Source: Verrucomicrobiota bacterium
GTDB taxonomy: Bacteria > Verrucomicrobiota > Verrucomicrobiia > Verrucomicrobiales > DEV007
Reading direction: 5' to 3'
Assembly: GCA_030625775.1 (NCBI GenBank)
Contig: DAOUQC010000005.1
Span: 1-64,000 of the forward strand
DNA: 64,000 nt
Under the pieces are notes generated by a model, which worked only from the letters and a program-made list of their open reading frames with translations, was not told the origin of the DNA and did no database searches. Below are positions 43,973-52,603 of this stretch, piece after piece. Numbering within the stretch: the first letter of the stretch is position 1; every line of letters starts with the position of its first letter. The translations under genes were made by a program, and so were the position numbers.

Positions 43973-45181
43973 TTATTTTTTAAGCTTACGGCGAGTGGCT
44001 TTTTTGGCTTTGGGGGTGGGCTGGCGGTCCTTTGCGAGAATGGCGGTGCCGCTTGCATCGCAAATGCGGATCTGGGCTTGCCATTCCACGGTCCAGCTTT
44101 GGGTTTGCTCATTCTGGCAAAGTTTGATCAGCAGGGAATTTTTGCCCTTTTTTAATTGGATAGGCAGGCTGTATTGATCAATTTTCATGCCACGGTGGTA
44201 TTCGTCCCGGGCAAAAATGAGCTGGCCATTGAACCAGATTTTCCAGGCATTTTTGCATCCGATGCGCAGTTCGGCAGGACGGGCGGTATCAAATTCCATT
44301 TCGGTGTAAGCATATCCGGTGACTTCTTTCAGCGGGCCGAAGGGTTGGTTGAGATCGAGCATACCGTATTCGTCGCTCAGGGCCAGATCCTGCCAGCCGA
44401 TTTCCTTGCCTTCTTTGCTTGGGTACTTGGCTTGCAGATTGATTTCTTTTTCTGGCGCAAAAACGGCATCGAAGCCCTCGCGATTGGTATTGTCAAAAGG
44501 GGCGATCACTTTCCAGTGAGTGAAAAAACCGAAGTGGCGTGGCAGATCGACTTCGTTGCCCAGTTGTTTGAGTTGTCCGGCGATTTTTTTGATCTGGTCG
44601 GTATCCCGGGCGCTATTGAGAGCTTGCCGATAGAGCAGGCTGGCAGCAGCATCTTTTTTCGCGGATTGAAGGTCGGTGGCTTCTTTGATCAGTCCTTGCA
44701 CTGCATCACGGCGCAATTGGGGGGAGGGATCGTTCAGCATTCCGGGGATCAGCTTGGCTGCGGTGTCAGGATCGGACAAGGCAATCAGGTCATAGGCCAG
44801 ACGGCGGCCTTGGGGACTGTTATTTGTATTCAGTAAAAAATCCCCTATTATATTGATAGGCAATGGCTTACCTGATTTTATTTCCTGGCTAACAATTACT
44901 TCAAGTGCTGAGCGAAACCAATTGCGTGCCATCGGGCTGGCACCGTTCATGGCCTGCAGTATTGGTGATATGGCGGAAGTATCTGCTTTGCTGAGGGTTT
45001 TCCATGCAGGCCCGGCCTGAGTATTGCCCTTGCCTTCGAGGCCGGTGGCGTTGATGGCGTTGATGGATTTTTGAATCTCTGTGGAGGTGGCAGCTCCGGC
45101 ATGTGGGGTGGTCCCGTTGCCCAGCAAAAGCAGAGCAAGCCAGGATGAAACGAAAAACAATGTGGGCTGAAATGATTTCAT
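43973..45181 (-). CDS. Secreted protein with HEAT-like repeats and C-terminal beta-sandwich
   Basis: A 402-residue exported protein (signal TLFFVSSWLALLLLG). Residues about 60-210 are helical and HEAT-like (DPDTAAKLIPGMLNDPSPQ, then LRRDAVQGLIKEA). Residues about 225-385 form a beta-sandwich with KIWFNGQLIFARDEYH and LKKGKNSLLIKLCQNE, resembling carbohydrate-binding or PA14-like modules common in PVC secreted proteins. The C-terminus is Lys/Arg-rich. It precedes the propeller gene by 40 bases, suggesting a shared transcript and function at the envelope. No catalytic motif was seen. Confidence 0.75.
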   Translation of the reverse strand: MKSFQPTLFFVSSWLALLLLGNGTTPHAGAATSTEIQKSINAINATGLEGKGNTQAGPAWKTLSKADTSAISPILQAMNGASPMARNWFRSALEVIVSQEIKSGKPLPINIIGDFLLNTNNSPQGRRLAYDLIALSDPDTAAKLIPGMLNDPSPQLRRDAVQGLIKEATDLQSAKKDAAASLLYRQALNSARDTDQIKKIAGQLKQLGNEVDLPRHFGFFTHWKVIAPFDNTNREGFDAVFAPEKEINLQAKYPSKEGKEIGWQDLALSDEYGMLDLNQPFGPLKEVTGYAYTEMEFDTARPAELRIGCKNAWKIWFNGQLIFARDEYHRGMKIDQYSLPIQLKKGKNSLLIKLCQNEQTQSWTVEWQAQIRICDASGTAILAKDRQPTPKAKKATRRKLKK

Positions 45182-45256
45182 GGAAGGGAGTTAAGTATTT
45201 GTTATAATTGTAAAAGAGAGAGAATTGGAACTGCGAATTACTAAATATATCTTTTC

Positions 45257-45287
45257 TCGAAGCAAGGATTGCCAATCCTTGCTTCGA
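45257..45287. repeat. Perfect 15-bp inverted repeat
   Basis: TCGAAGCAAGGATTG (45257-45271) and CAATCCTTGCTTCGA (45273-45287) with a single-base centre. It lies in the gap between metY and the HEAT-protein gene. There is no T tract, so it is not a typical terminator. It shares the GATTG-CAATC core with the hairpin 15 bases away. Confidence 0.75.
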
Positions 45288-45302
45288 ATACCTGGAAAGC
45301 AG

Positions 45303-45324
45303 GTGGATTGGCAATCCACACTAC
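45303..45324. repeat. REP-like hairpin with GTAG head (minus orientation)
   Basis: GTGGATTG (45303-45310) and CAATCCAC (45312-45319), followed by ACTAC; read on the minus strand it is GTAG, T, then the 8-bp stem. The order GTAG-stem matches the hairpin at 16926-16961. It forms a closely spaced pair with the 15-bp palindrome, like the paired arrangement (BIME) of REP elements. Confidence 0.5.
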
Positions 45325-45358
45325 ATTTCCATGTCTCGTTTTATGCTGCTCGGAAGCT

Positions 45359-46654
45359 CTAGTCGTCAGCCAGTGCCAGCGTCAGCGCCTGGTCGATGTC
45401 ATCGAGGATGTCGGTGATATTTTCGAGTCCAATGCTGAGGCGAATGAGCTCTGGAGTGATACCGCCTTCCCGCTGTTGCTCTTCGGTGAGCTGGGAGTGA
45501 GTCGTCGATGCCGGGTGAATGGCGAGTGATTTGGCATCTCCTACATTGGCGAGGTGTTTGAAGAGTTTCAGGGTTTCGATGAATTTGCAGCCTGCTTTCG
45601 CACCACCTTTGATGCCGAATACGACCATGCCACCGCCCTTACCCTTGAGGTATTTTATATTCCTTTCGGCTTCCGGATCATCTTCGAGGCCGGGGTAACG
45701 AACCCATTCCACCGCATCGAGGGCTTTCAGATGCCTGGCGACAGCAAGGGAGTTTTCGCAGTGGCGATCCATACGCAGGGGCAGGGTTTCGATACCTTGC
45801 AGGAACATCCATGAATTGTCCGGGCTGATGCAGGCACCGAGGTTGCGCAGTGGGCCGGTGCGCAGGCGCAGGATGAAAGCAAGGGGGGCCAGGGCTTCCG
45901 GCAGGTCATGCGCCCATCGCAGACCGTGATAAGAATTGTCGGGTTCGTCAAACATCGGGTGTTTGCCTCCGGCCCAGTTGAAATTGGTCGAGTCGATGAT
46001 GATGCCACCGATGCCGGTGCCGTGCCCGCCGAACCATTTGGTGAGGGAATGCACCACGATGTCAGCCCCGTGTTCGATCGGGTTGGTCAACCAGGGAGTG
46101 GAAAAAGTGCTGTCGACGATGAGGGGCAGGCCGTGATCGTGTGCGATTTTAGCGATGGCATCGAGGTCGGCGATTTCGAGGGCCGGATTGGAGACGGTTT
46201 CACAAAACAGCGCGCGGGTGTTTTCGTCGATGGCAGCGGCAAAATTCTGGGGATCGGTGGAATCGACAAATTTAGTATCGATGCCAAAGCCTGGCAGGAT
46301 GTCCTTGAACTGGGTGTAAGAGCCGCCGTAGAGATTGCGGGCGGAGACGATGTTGTCACCTGAGCGAGCGAGATTGACGATGGTATTGAAGATCGCTGCG
46401 GTGCCGGAGGCAACGGCGAGGCCAGCAGGTTCGGGGGCGCCTTCGAGTAAGGAGACGCGTTTTTCCAGCACGTCGTTGGTAGGGTTCATGATGCGGCTGT
46501 AGATATTGCCGAGTTCCTTCAGGGCGAACAGATTGGCCGCGTGTTCAGTTGAATCAAAAACATAAGAGGCCGTTCGATAGACGGGCACGGCACAGGCATT
46601 GGTGGAAGGATCAGCCTGTTGGCCACCGTGAAGACAGAGTGTTTCTTTTTTCAT
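45359..46654 (-). CDS. metY: O-acetylhomoserine sulfhydrylase (PLP-dependent, Cys/Met metabolism)
   Basis: Converts O-acetylhomoserine and sulfide to homocysteine. The 431-residue length and the extended N-terminus (ETLCLHGGQQADPST, then VPVYRTASYVFDS) fit MetY/MET17 rather than the shorter cystathionine enzymes. The phosphate-binding tyrosine region is NIYSRIMNPTND, SGTAAI binds PLP, and the Schiff-base Lys is in VVHSLTKWFGGHG. The C-terminal SLAIHPASTTHSQL is characteristic. It stands alone, with a REP-like pair downstream and an AT-rich leader upstream. Confidence 0.93.
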   Translation of the reverse strand: MKKETLCLHGGQQADPSTNACAVPVYRTASYVFDSTEHAANLFALKELGNIYSRIMNPTNDVLEKRVSLLEGAPEPAGLAVASGTAAIFNTIVNLARSGDNIVSARNLYGGSYTQFKDILPGFGIDTKFVDSTDPQNFAAAIDENTRALFCETVSNPALEIADLDAIAKIAHDHGLPLIVDSTFSTPWLTNPIEHGADIVVHSLTKWFGGHGTGIGGIIIDSTNFNWAGGKHPMFDEPDNSYHGLRWAHDLPEALAPLAFILRLRTGPLRNLGACISPDNSWMFLQGIETLPLRMDRHCENSLAVARHLKALDAVEWVRYPGLEDDPEAERNIKYLKGKGGGMVVFGIKGGAKAGCKFIETLKLFKHLANVGDAKSLAIHPASTTHSQLTEEQQREGGITPELIRLSIGLENITDILDDIDQALTLALADD

Positions 46655-46734
46655 AATTTGGATTTGAGATTTAAAATTTGAGGTTTGGGAAAAGAGAGTT
46701 TGTGCAAGTTATTCAAAAGCAGAGTGTGACTTTC

Positions 46735-46757
46735 AGTCGGCCTCAGTCGGCCTCAGT
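46735..46757. repeat. Short tandem repeat, period 10
   Basis: CAGTCGGCCT twice in succession followed by a partial third copy (CAGTC), in the gap between the metY start and the prenyl synthase stop. It is a local duplication with no other recognised meaning. Confidence 0.5.
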
Positions 46758-46771
46758 CTGGCAGGGGCGTT

Positions 46772-48568
46772 CTAGGGAGCGGCAGGTGTGACTTCTGCTT
46801 CTACTTTGGGCAGTCCTTCGGCCTTATCATCTTTTCGCAGGCCTTGTTTTACCTCAAATTCCCGACACCAGCCCTTGATTTCCAGGTCATTGAAAACTTT
46901 GCCGAGCACACGCCGCAGCAGGCCTTTTAGATTGGCGTTGTCCACATCCTGAAGACTGCGGATGGCTGTTTCTTTGTAAGTTTCAAGCAATAACAGGGTC
47001 CGTTCGTCTGTTTTTGTGTCACGAACGATATGACGAATGCGGTCGATGGGCTTTTTGAACCCGTTGAGGGCTTTGAAGCTGTCACTGGCTTTTCCAGACC
47101 AGACGTTGTGCATGAACTTCTTGTCGTCAGTCTTGGCTCTCTCAAGTGCGGTGGAAAGCAGGACGCTGGGGCGGATTTGCTCGAGCACATTGTCGCCGGA
47201 ATCTTCGTGCAGGTCATCCATGTCATCACGGATCTGGTAGGCGATACCAAGGTTCTCACTGTAGCTGTGGATGACCTCGGCGAATTCGTCCAACTTGCCA
47301 GCGTAGGCAGCACCCAGTTGCAGGGCGACTTCAAATGCTGGCGATGTTTTTTGGCGGAAAATTTCAAGAACCTGGGAGGTTTTGAGTGCTTGGGGATTAT
47401 TTGCCCAAATGAGCTCTGCCCCCTGGCCAAGACAGAGTTCGCGTTGGCCGACAGCCGCAGCGGTGGACATCTGGTTTTTCTGCTCTGCACTGACCTGACA
47501 TTCACCGATCAGGCGGTAGCCTTCGCCAATGAGCAGGTCGCCAGCATTGAGGGCTATAGCGACACCATGCTGTGCGTGAAGTGTGGGCTGATCGTATCGA
47601 GTGTGATCGGCATCTTCAATGTCATCATGGATCAATGAAGCTTTGTGGAAACACTCTACCGCAATCGCAATTTTCTTGATGTCGTCGGGGATGGGCTCAC
47701 CGCGATCATCACGCAGCGCCTGGTAGGCAGCAACAGCCAAAAACGGACGCCACCGGTTTCCCGCCAGTGCGAGCCATTCACGGGCGATGCTCTCCTGTTC
47801 GTTAGCTGCCGGTCCCATGATTTCAGCGAGAGCTTCTTCACTGAACCAGTCACGGATATCTTCGTGCAGGGCGTTTAGGTTCAGGCGACGGGTTTGGTCG
47901 TCACTGGTGAGATGGATGTATTCCCACACCCAATCGTTGTCGACGGTGGTATTGATACAGTCATCCTGCAGCAGAGGAACAGCGATGGATGGGATGGCAG
48001 CCGCTTCAACGTAGGGGAAAGTGCGTTCCAGCACCGGCAGGCAGGAGATACCGACGATAGCTTCAATTTTCCCCGTCTGGATAAGCGACATGACGACGGC
48101 GGATCCTTCGGCAACGAGAACGGCATAGCCCAGACGTTCGGCTTCATTCTGAAAATCCTCGATGGTGCACAAGCCGCACTGTTTGCAGAGCAAGCCGAAT
48201 TCGTCAAAAGGGGCCGGGCACTTGTCTTCGACGCGCAAACATTTGGGCATCAGCAGCAGTCTGCGCTCGTAGGGAATACTGGCGAGGGTTTCCCGCCACA
48301 TCTCATTGTTCAGAACTACTCCGGTGTAGTGGAGGTAAGCTTCGTCGGTGTTGGTGTCGGCAAGGATTTTCCGAGCATGCACTTCTAATTCGTCCTGCGG
48401 CATAGGGGGCACAGGGTTTTCTCTTTCGACATAGTCCCGGATACAGGCCAGCAGAGCGTCGCGCTCGGGTTTGGTCTGGGGGATGTTTTTCTTGGGGGGA
48501 CGAAGGCGAGTCGTCGTGAAAGGGATGGTTGTGGGTAATTTTACCGATTGAATTCTGGATGATGCCAT
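46772..48568 (-). CDS. DUF116 domain fused to a trans-polyprenyl diphosphate synthase
   Basis: A 598-residue protein; ATG 48568 is preferred over an upstream TTG. Residues about 85-235 match DUF116, with its Cys-rich metal-site pattern: LLLMPKCLRVEDKCPAPF, LLCKQCGLCTIEDF, IVGISCLPVLE and DDCINTTVD. Residues about 265-560 form an E-type prenyl synthase: the first Asp-rich motif is HDDIEDADHTRYDQPT, and the second is YQIRDDMDDLHED. Both DDxxD sites are intact, so chain elongation from isopentenyl diphosphate is expected. The length of the product is not predictable. The DUF116 half probably binds an iron-sulfur cluster or zinc (inference). The last about 60 residues are an extra helical tail. 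Confidence 0.87.
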   Translation of the reverse strand: MASSRIQSVKLPTTIPFTTTRLRPPKKNIPQTKPERDALLACIRDYVERENPVPPMPQDELEVHARKILADTNTDEAYLHYTGVVLNNEMWRETLASIPYERRLLLMPKCLRVEDKCPAPFDEFGLLCKQCGLCTIEDFQNEAERLGYAVLVAEGSAVVMSLIQTGKIEAIVGISCLPVLERTFPYVEAAAIPSIAVPLLQDDCINTTVDNDWVWEYIHLTSDDQTRRLNLNALHEDIRDWFSEEALAEIMGPAANEQESIAREWLALAGNRWRPFLAVAAYQALRDDRGEPIPDDIKKIAIAVECFHKASLIHDDIEDADHTRYDQPTLHAQHGVAIALNAGDLLIGEGYRLIGECQVSAEQKNQMSTAAAVGQRELCLGQGAELIWANNPQALKTSQVLEIFRQKTSPAFEVALQLGAAYAGKLDEFAEVIHSYSENLGIAYQIRDDMDDLHEDSGDNVLEQIRPSVLLSTALERAKTDDKKFMHNVWSGKASDSFKALNGFKKPIDRIRHIVRDTKTDERTLLLLETYKETAIRSLQDVDNANLKGLLRRVLGKVFNDLEIKGWCREFEVKQGLRKDDKAEGLPKVEAEVTPAAP

Positions 48569-48982
48569 CGTGCAAGTAGAGAAAGTTCGAAGTGTGGGTG
48601 GTTTGGGTATGTTGCCTTCAGAATCAGGCAAAACCTAGCATCTAAAAAGTGAGATATTAGGAAGCGTCGCAAATTTTGGCGAATGATCAAGAAAAAGAGA
48701 AGACGGGATTGCGGGAAGTGGTTTCAGGCGAGGAAGGTGCCAGGGCCAGATTCACGCCCAAGCTTGTGCCGTTAGGATGGCTTGGTCGCTATGCTTGGAT
48801 TGACGGGGAGGGGGGATGGAGGGGGTAACCGATTGACTAATTTACTAACTATCAGTTAAAGTTAGCTGGGTTCCGGTGTTACACAATCTGGCTATGATCT
48901 ATCAGGCGTCCGGTAGCAATGACAAAACGGAGGAGTTCAGGAAGTGCTCGGAAGCGATTGAAACGGCCCGCCAATGAGTGCG
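48569..48982. other. 414-base intergenic region without a clear gene
   Basis: Lies between the ferredoxin stop and the prenyl synthase start, both on the minus strand, so it probably holds the synthase promoter. The plus strand has a short frame (48894-48977, 27 codons from ATG, product starting MIYQASGSNDKTEEF) that is too short and isolated to call. No hairpin terminator, tRNA or repeat was recognised. Confidence 0.5.
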
Positions 48983-49870
48983 TTAGCCGTTCGCCTTTTT
49001 TGCCAGTGCGGCGGCTTCCTGCGCTTTGCGTGTGATTTCCTCGGGTGAGGGCAGTGAGGCGAGATCGATTTCTGCAAGAACTTCGGCAGGGATCAGGCCA
49101 TCACTCTGCAGCTTGTTAAGGCATTTGGTTCGTTCGGCCAGTGCTTTGTCCGGGCTGCGTTCTTTGGAAAATCGCGATTTGGCTGCTTCGCTGCGATTGC
49201 GGAGGGATGAGTAGATATCGCCTCCCAGCAGAGAAGAAATATCGACTTTCATTTTTTCTCGGTTCAGGTCACTTTCACTGACTTGATCACCATTGATGGG
49301 GCCTCCACTGTATTTCGGAAACATGATGGCTACTTCGGGACAAACACGGGAGCAGGCCGGGCAGTTGGTTTTGCAATTGTCCTGGTTGCGTACATCGATT
49401 TGTTGATCACTGTCGACACCATAAACATCGAAGAGACAAAAACTGAGGCACTGCATGCAGTTGGTGCAGCGATCAAAATCGATGACTGGAAACCAGGGCT
49501 TCCAAGTGCGGGAGGTGTTCGCACTGGTGGTATCGAGTGAAGCGGGAGGCTGGTTCATTGGTCGGGCAAAAGCCGTCCGGCTTTGCTCGACTCGCTCGAG
49601 AATTGCGAAGGAATCGAGTCCACTGATATTGAGGATTTTCACCCTTGGTTCTGATGCGGGAGCGTCAATGTTGTCGCTGGAAAATTCTCCTAGAATGATT
49701 AACAGGCTTTCCGGGGATGCGGTGACGACTTCGATGGTATTGGTGCGAGTCACCGTATAACCGCGGTCGAGCAGGGTGCTGATAATCGAAAAGCGATGCG
49801 AGGGGGCGAGGGGAGCAGCATCGCTTCCTTCGTAGAGTAAAATCTGGATCGGGGTGGTGTCGTTTTTCAT
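48983..49870 (-). CDS. Ferredoxin-domain protein with two [4Fe-4S] clusters
   Basis: A 295-residue protein from ATG 49870 (a longer GTG-type frame adds 13 residues without support). Residues 1-110 form an alpha/beta domain without Cys clusters (PIQILLYEGSDAAPLAP, then SLLIILGEFSSDN). Residues about 138-200 hold two Cys-rich motifs: CTNCMQCLSFCLFDVYGV and CKTNCPACSRVCPEVAIMF. The second has an insertion (CxxxCxxCxxxCP). The C-terminal third is helical and charged. This arrangement, with a conserved MFPKYSGGP after the clusters, resembles a ferredoxin family found in PVC bacteria; the partner enzyme is unknown. It lies upstream (in transcription) of the DUF116 fusion gene across a 414-base gap. 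Confidence 0.8.
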   Translation of the reverse strand: MKNDTTPIQILLYEGSDAAPLAPSHRFSIISTLLDRGYTVTRTNTIEVVTASPESLLIILGEFSSDNIDAPASEPRVKILNISGLDSFAILERVEQSRTAFARPMNQPPASLDTTSANTSRTWKPWFPVIDFDRCTNCMQCLSFCLFDVYGVDSDQQIDVRNQDNCKTNCPACSRVCPEVAIMFPKYSGGPINGDQVSESDLNREKMKVDISSLLGGDIYSSLRNRSEAAKSRFSKERSPDKALAERTKCLNKLQSDGLIPAEVLAEIDLASLPSPEEITRKAQEAAALAKKANG

Positions 49871-50047
49871 CAAGAAGGTATCATTTGGACAATGGACTTG
49901 CCGGGCCACGCATGCAAGCGGCTTTGAAGTTAGATCATCTCATGCCCGGAGTTCCATAATTGTGGTTCAATCAGCATATTTTGCGGTATTTGGAAAGATT
50001 TCCAGAAAAGCGGTTGATGATTTTTCAGACTGGGATAAACTCCTGTT

Positions 50048-50066
50048 GCAACTGAGACTCAGTATC
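50048..50066 (+). promoter_or_regulatory. Candidate Fur box before the TonB-receptor gene
   Basis: GCAACTGAGACTCAGTATC matches the 19-base Fur consensus GATAATGATAATCATTATC at 13 positions and contains a perfect 13-base palindrome (ACTGAGACTCAGT, 50051-50063). It sits 37 bases before the ATG at 50104, directly after a plausible promoter (TTGATG at 50014-50019, TAAACT at 50036-50041). The context, an iron-type receptor followed by TonB genes, fits iron repression. Confidence 0.65.
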
Positions 50067-50103
50067 AATAAGAAGTGTGAGATGAGAAAGTAAATTCAAA
50101 CAA

Positions 50104-52533
50104 ATGAAAACAATTTTAAGCCGAGCGCGTATCCGCTCCATTGTTATGAGTGCAGCCTGCCTCTCATTGTCGACAGCTTATGCTGAGGATGAAAAAACAG
50201 ATTCTGTAGCTGACAGTGATGTCGGCGCTTTAGAATCGACTATTGTCTCTGCGACTCCGGCTCGAAAACCGGCGAGGAATGAAACGGTTCGTCAAGCCAC
50301 GGTTACCCGTCCTGTTGAGATTGATATCTATGATACTCTGAGTCCAGAGTTGATCACTGGTGCTGCCGGTTCCAATTATACTCTGCCGGGTTCTGGTTAC
50401 TTCATTACCGCCCAGGACATCCGCGATCAGAACTACACCAATGTGAATCGAGTATTCGCTAAGGTGCCAGGAGTATATGTGCGTGAGGAGGATGGTTCGG
50501 GGCTGTTCCCGAATATCTCTATTCGCGGTGTGGATGGAACGCGAAACGAGAAAATCACCGTCATGGAGGATGGTATTCTCCAAGCGCCGGCTCCCTACGC
50601 GGCTCCAAGTGCTTATTATTCGCCCAACATCGGTCGCATGGCCGGGGTGGAGATTTTGAAAGGCGCCAGCCAGATCAAATACGGTCCAAATACCACGGGA
50701 GGGGTGATCAACTACCTTTCTACTCCGATTCCAGAGCAGGAGCAGTTTTATTTACGCACGACCTATGGCACAAATAATACGGCGCAGGTTTTTTCTCACT
50801 ATGGAAATACGGTTGAGACTTCTATTGGTAAGGTTGGCTTCCTGGGAGAGATTTATTATAAGCGTTCGGATGGGTTTCGTACGATTGACGGTGCATCAAA
50901 ATTCGGCATATCGCCTTCTGACAAAACCGGTTATGAACTTTTTGAGCCAATGGTCAAGTTTTTCTGGGAACCTGATACAGTCATAGAGCAGCGTTTCGAG
51001 TTCAAATACGGCTATAGCGACTTTAACGCAGACGAAACTTACCTCGGTCTGACTGAAAAAGATTTCTCGGCTAATCCATATCGCCGTTATGCGGGGACTT
51101 TTCTCGACAATATTGATACCCAGCAACACCGTTCTTATTTGAAGTATAATGTTGCGGCTACTGATAATCTAGATATTCAAATTGCCGGATATTACAATCA
51201 GTTTAAACGTGATTGGTTCAAAATTCGTGAAGTAAACGGGGCCGCCTTGCATACCGTGGTGGGGCCGACAGGTGACCCGGCAAATCTTGCCACTTTGCAG
51301 GGGCGTGCGCCCGGCACTTTGGGATACCGTCACAATGCGCGTGAATACAAATCTTACGGGGTTCAAGCTTCAGCTGATTGGCGTGTCGAAACGGGTGCGA
51401 TTGATAATACATTTAGTTTCGGGGTGCGTCAGCACGAGGACGAAATTCGACGTTTTCAAGAAAACACCGATGTCATTCTCGGCGGTTCCAGTCCTGCTAT
51501 TAAGAACATGGGACCAGGTTCAGGGGGCAATCGGTATCAGCAATCCACAGCTACTTCTTTGTGGTTACAGGATAGCATGGAAGTGGGCAAGTTGACCCTG
51601 ACTCCAGGAGTGCGATATGAAAATGTCGATCTTCATAATACCGACTACCAGAGCGATGCGACTAATACCCCCACCGCAATTCGCGATGGCAACATTGATT
51701 GGTTTGTTGCTGGCATAGGCGCTAATTATGACCTCAACGAGCAGAATTCAGTGTTCGCTGGTTTCCATCAGGGAGTTTCCGTTCCTTCTCCACGCTCCAT
51801 TCTCGGAAGCGGGGTCGATCTTGAAGAGAGTAATAACTATGAGCTGGGTTTCCGCCACCGCGGGAGTAACTTGAATGGTGAGTTGGTGGGTTTTGTTTCT
51901 GACTTCGATAACATTATCAGCACTGCTGCCGGCCTCGGGCAGGGGGCGATTAACAATGCGGGGTCGGGATCGGTCAAAGGCATTGAAGCCCTGATCAGCT
52001 ATGATCCCTGGCAGGATAAAGCCGTTCGGTTACCGATGTATTTCAGTGGAACCTGGACGGACGCAACTCTCGACAACGCTTTGGCTAGTGGTGGTGGAGA
52101 GGATATCTACGGTGACGGCAATGGAGGTCCGGGAATTCCCGGTGCTGAAATGCCTTACATCCCAGAGTGGAAGCTGGCTGCCGGGATTGGGCTGGAGACA
52201 GAAAAGTGGGGGCTTGATGTGGCAGCTACTTATGTGAGCGATACTTTTGGCACGGCATTGAATGCGTCCAGACCGGTGAATTCATCACGGCAGGGGCAGA
52301 TCGACGGCGGATTTATCGTTGATCTGGCTGCTTATTATCAATTGAACGATCGGGTTAAGATCCTCGGTGGAATTCAAAATGTGTTCGAAGAAGTCATGAT
52401 CATCAGCCGTGTTCCTGAAGGGCCTCGGGCGAACGCACCACGGATGTTTTATGTGGGTTTTGAGATTTTATGGGAACCCCGCAGCGTTATTGCTGCAATT
52501 GGAGGAAAGACTGTGGTGTCGGGAGCTAAATAG
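50104..52533 (+). CDS. TonB-dependent outer-membrane receptor, FecA-like
   Basis: An 809-residue ligand-gated channel for iron chelates. A signal peptide ends near residue 28 (SLSTAYAED). There is no N-terminal signalling (STN) domain. The plug begins about residue 95 with SGYFITAQDIRDQNYTNVNR and includes VPGVYVREEDGSG, ISIRGVDGTRNEK and ILKGASQIKYGPNTTGGVIN, which is the FecA-type plug. The remainder is a 22-strand type barrel ending RMFYVGFEILWEPR, with an 18-residue extension beyond the final aromatic. Fe(III)-dicitrate is the likely family ligand, but other chelates are possible. A Fur-like box precedes it, and TonB energising genes follow from 52604. Confidence 0.9.
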   Translation: MKTILSRARIRSIVMSAACLSLSTAYAEDEKTDSVADSDVGALESTIVSATPARKPARNETVRQATVTRPVEIDIYDTLSPELITGAAGSNYTLPGSGYFITAQDIRDQNYTNVNRVFAKVPGVYVREEDGSGLFPNISIRGVDGTRNEKITVMEDGILQAPAPYAAPSAYYSPNIGRMAGVEILKGASQIKYGPNTTGGVINYLSTPIPEQEQFYLRTTYGTNNTAQVFSHYGNTVETSIGKVGFLGEIYYKRSDGFRTIDGASKFGISPSDKTGYELFEPMVKFFWEPDTVIEQRFEFKYGYSDFNADETYLGLTEKDFSANPYRRYAGTFLDNIDTQQHRSYLKYNVAATDNLDIQIAGYYNQFKRDWFKIREVNGAALHTVVGPTGDPANLATLQGRAPGTLGYRHNAREYKSYGVQASADWRVETGAIDNTFSFGVRQHEDEIRRFQENTDVILGGSSPAIKNMGPGSGGNRYQQSTATSLWLQDSMEVGKLTLTPGVRYENVDLHNTDYQSDATNTPTAIRDGNIDWFVAGIGANYDLNEQNSVFAGFHQGVSVPSPRSILGSGVDLEESNNYELGFRHRGSNLNGELVGFVSDFDNIISTAAGLGQGAINNAGSGSVKGIEALISYDPWQDKAVRLPMYFSGTWTDATLDNALASGGGEDIYGDGNGGPGIPGAEMPYIPEWKLAAGIGLETEKWGLDVAATYVSDTFGTALNASRPVNSSRQGQIDGGFIVDLAAYYQLNDRVKILGGIQNVFEEVMIISRVPEGPRANAPRMFYVGFEILWEPRSVIAAIGGKTVVSGAK

Positions 52534-52603
52534 TTTCAAAGCCAGATAATGGGTGAGCATACTCTCTTCCCGATTTGTCAGGGTGATGTTGCGTTAATGG
52601 AAT

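Noticed and set aside
43933-44112. Longer N-terminus for the 42721 propeller protein
   Set aside because: It would be read from within the HEAT gene's coding region and places the signal peptide 60 residues inside the protein.
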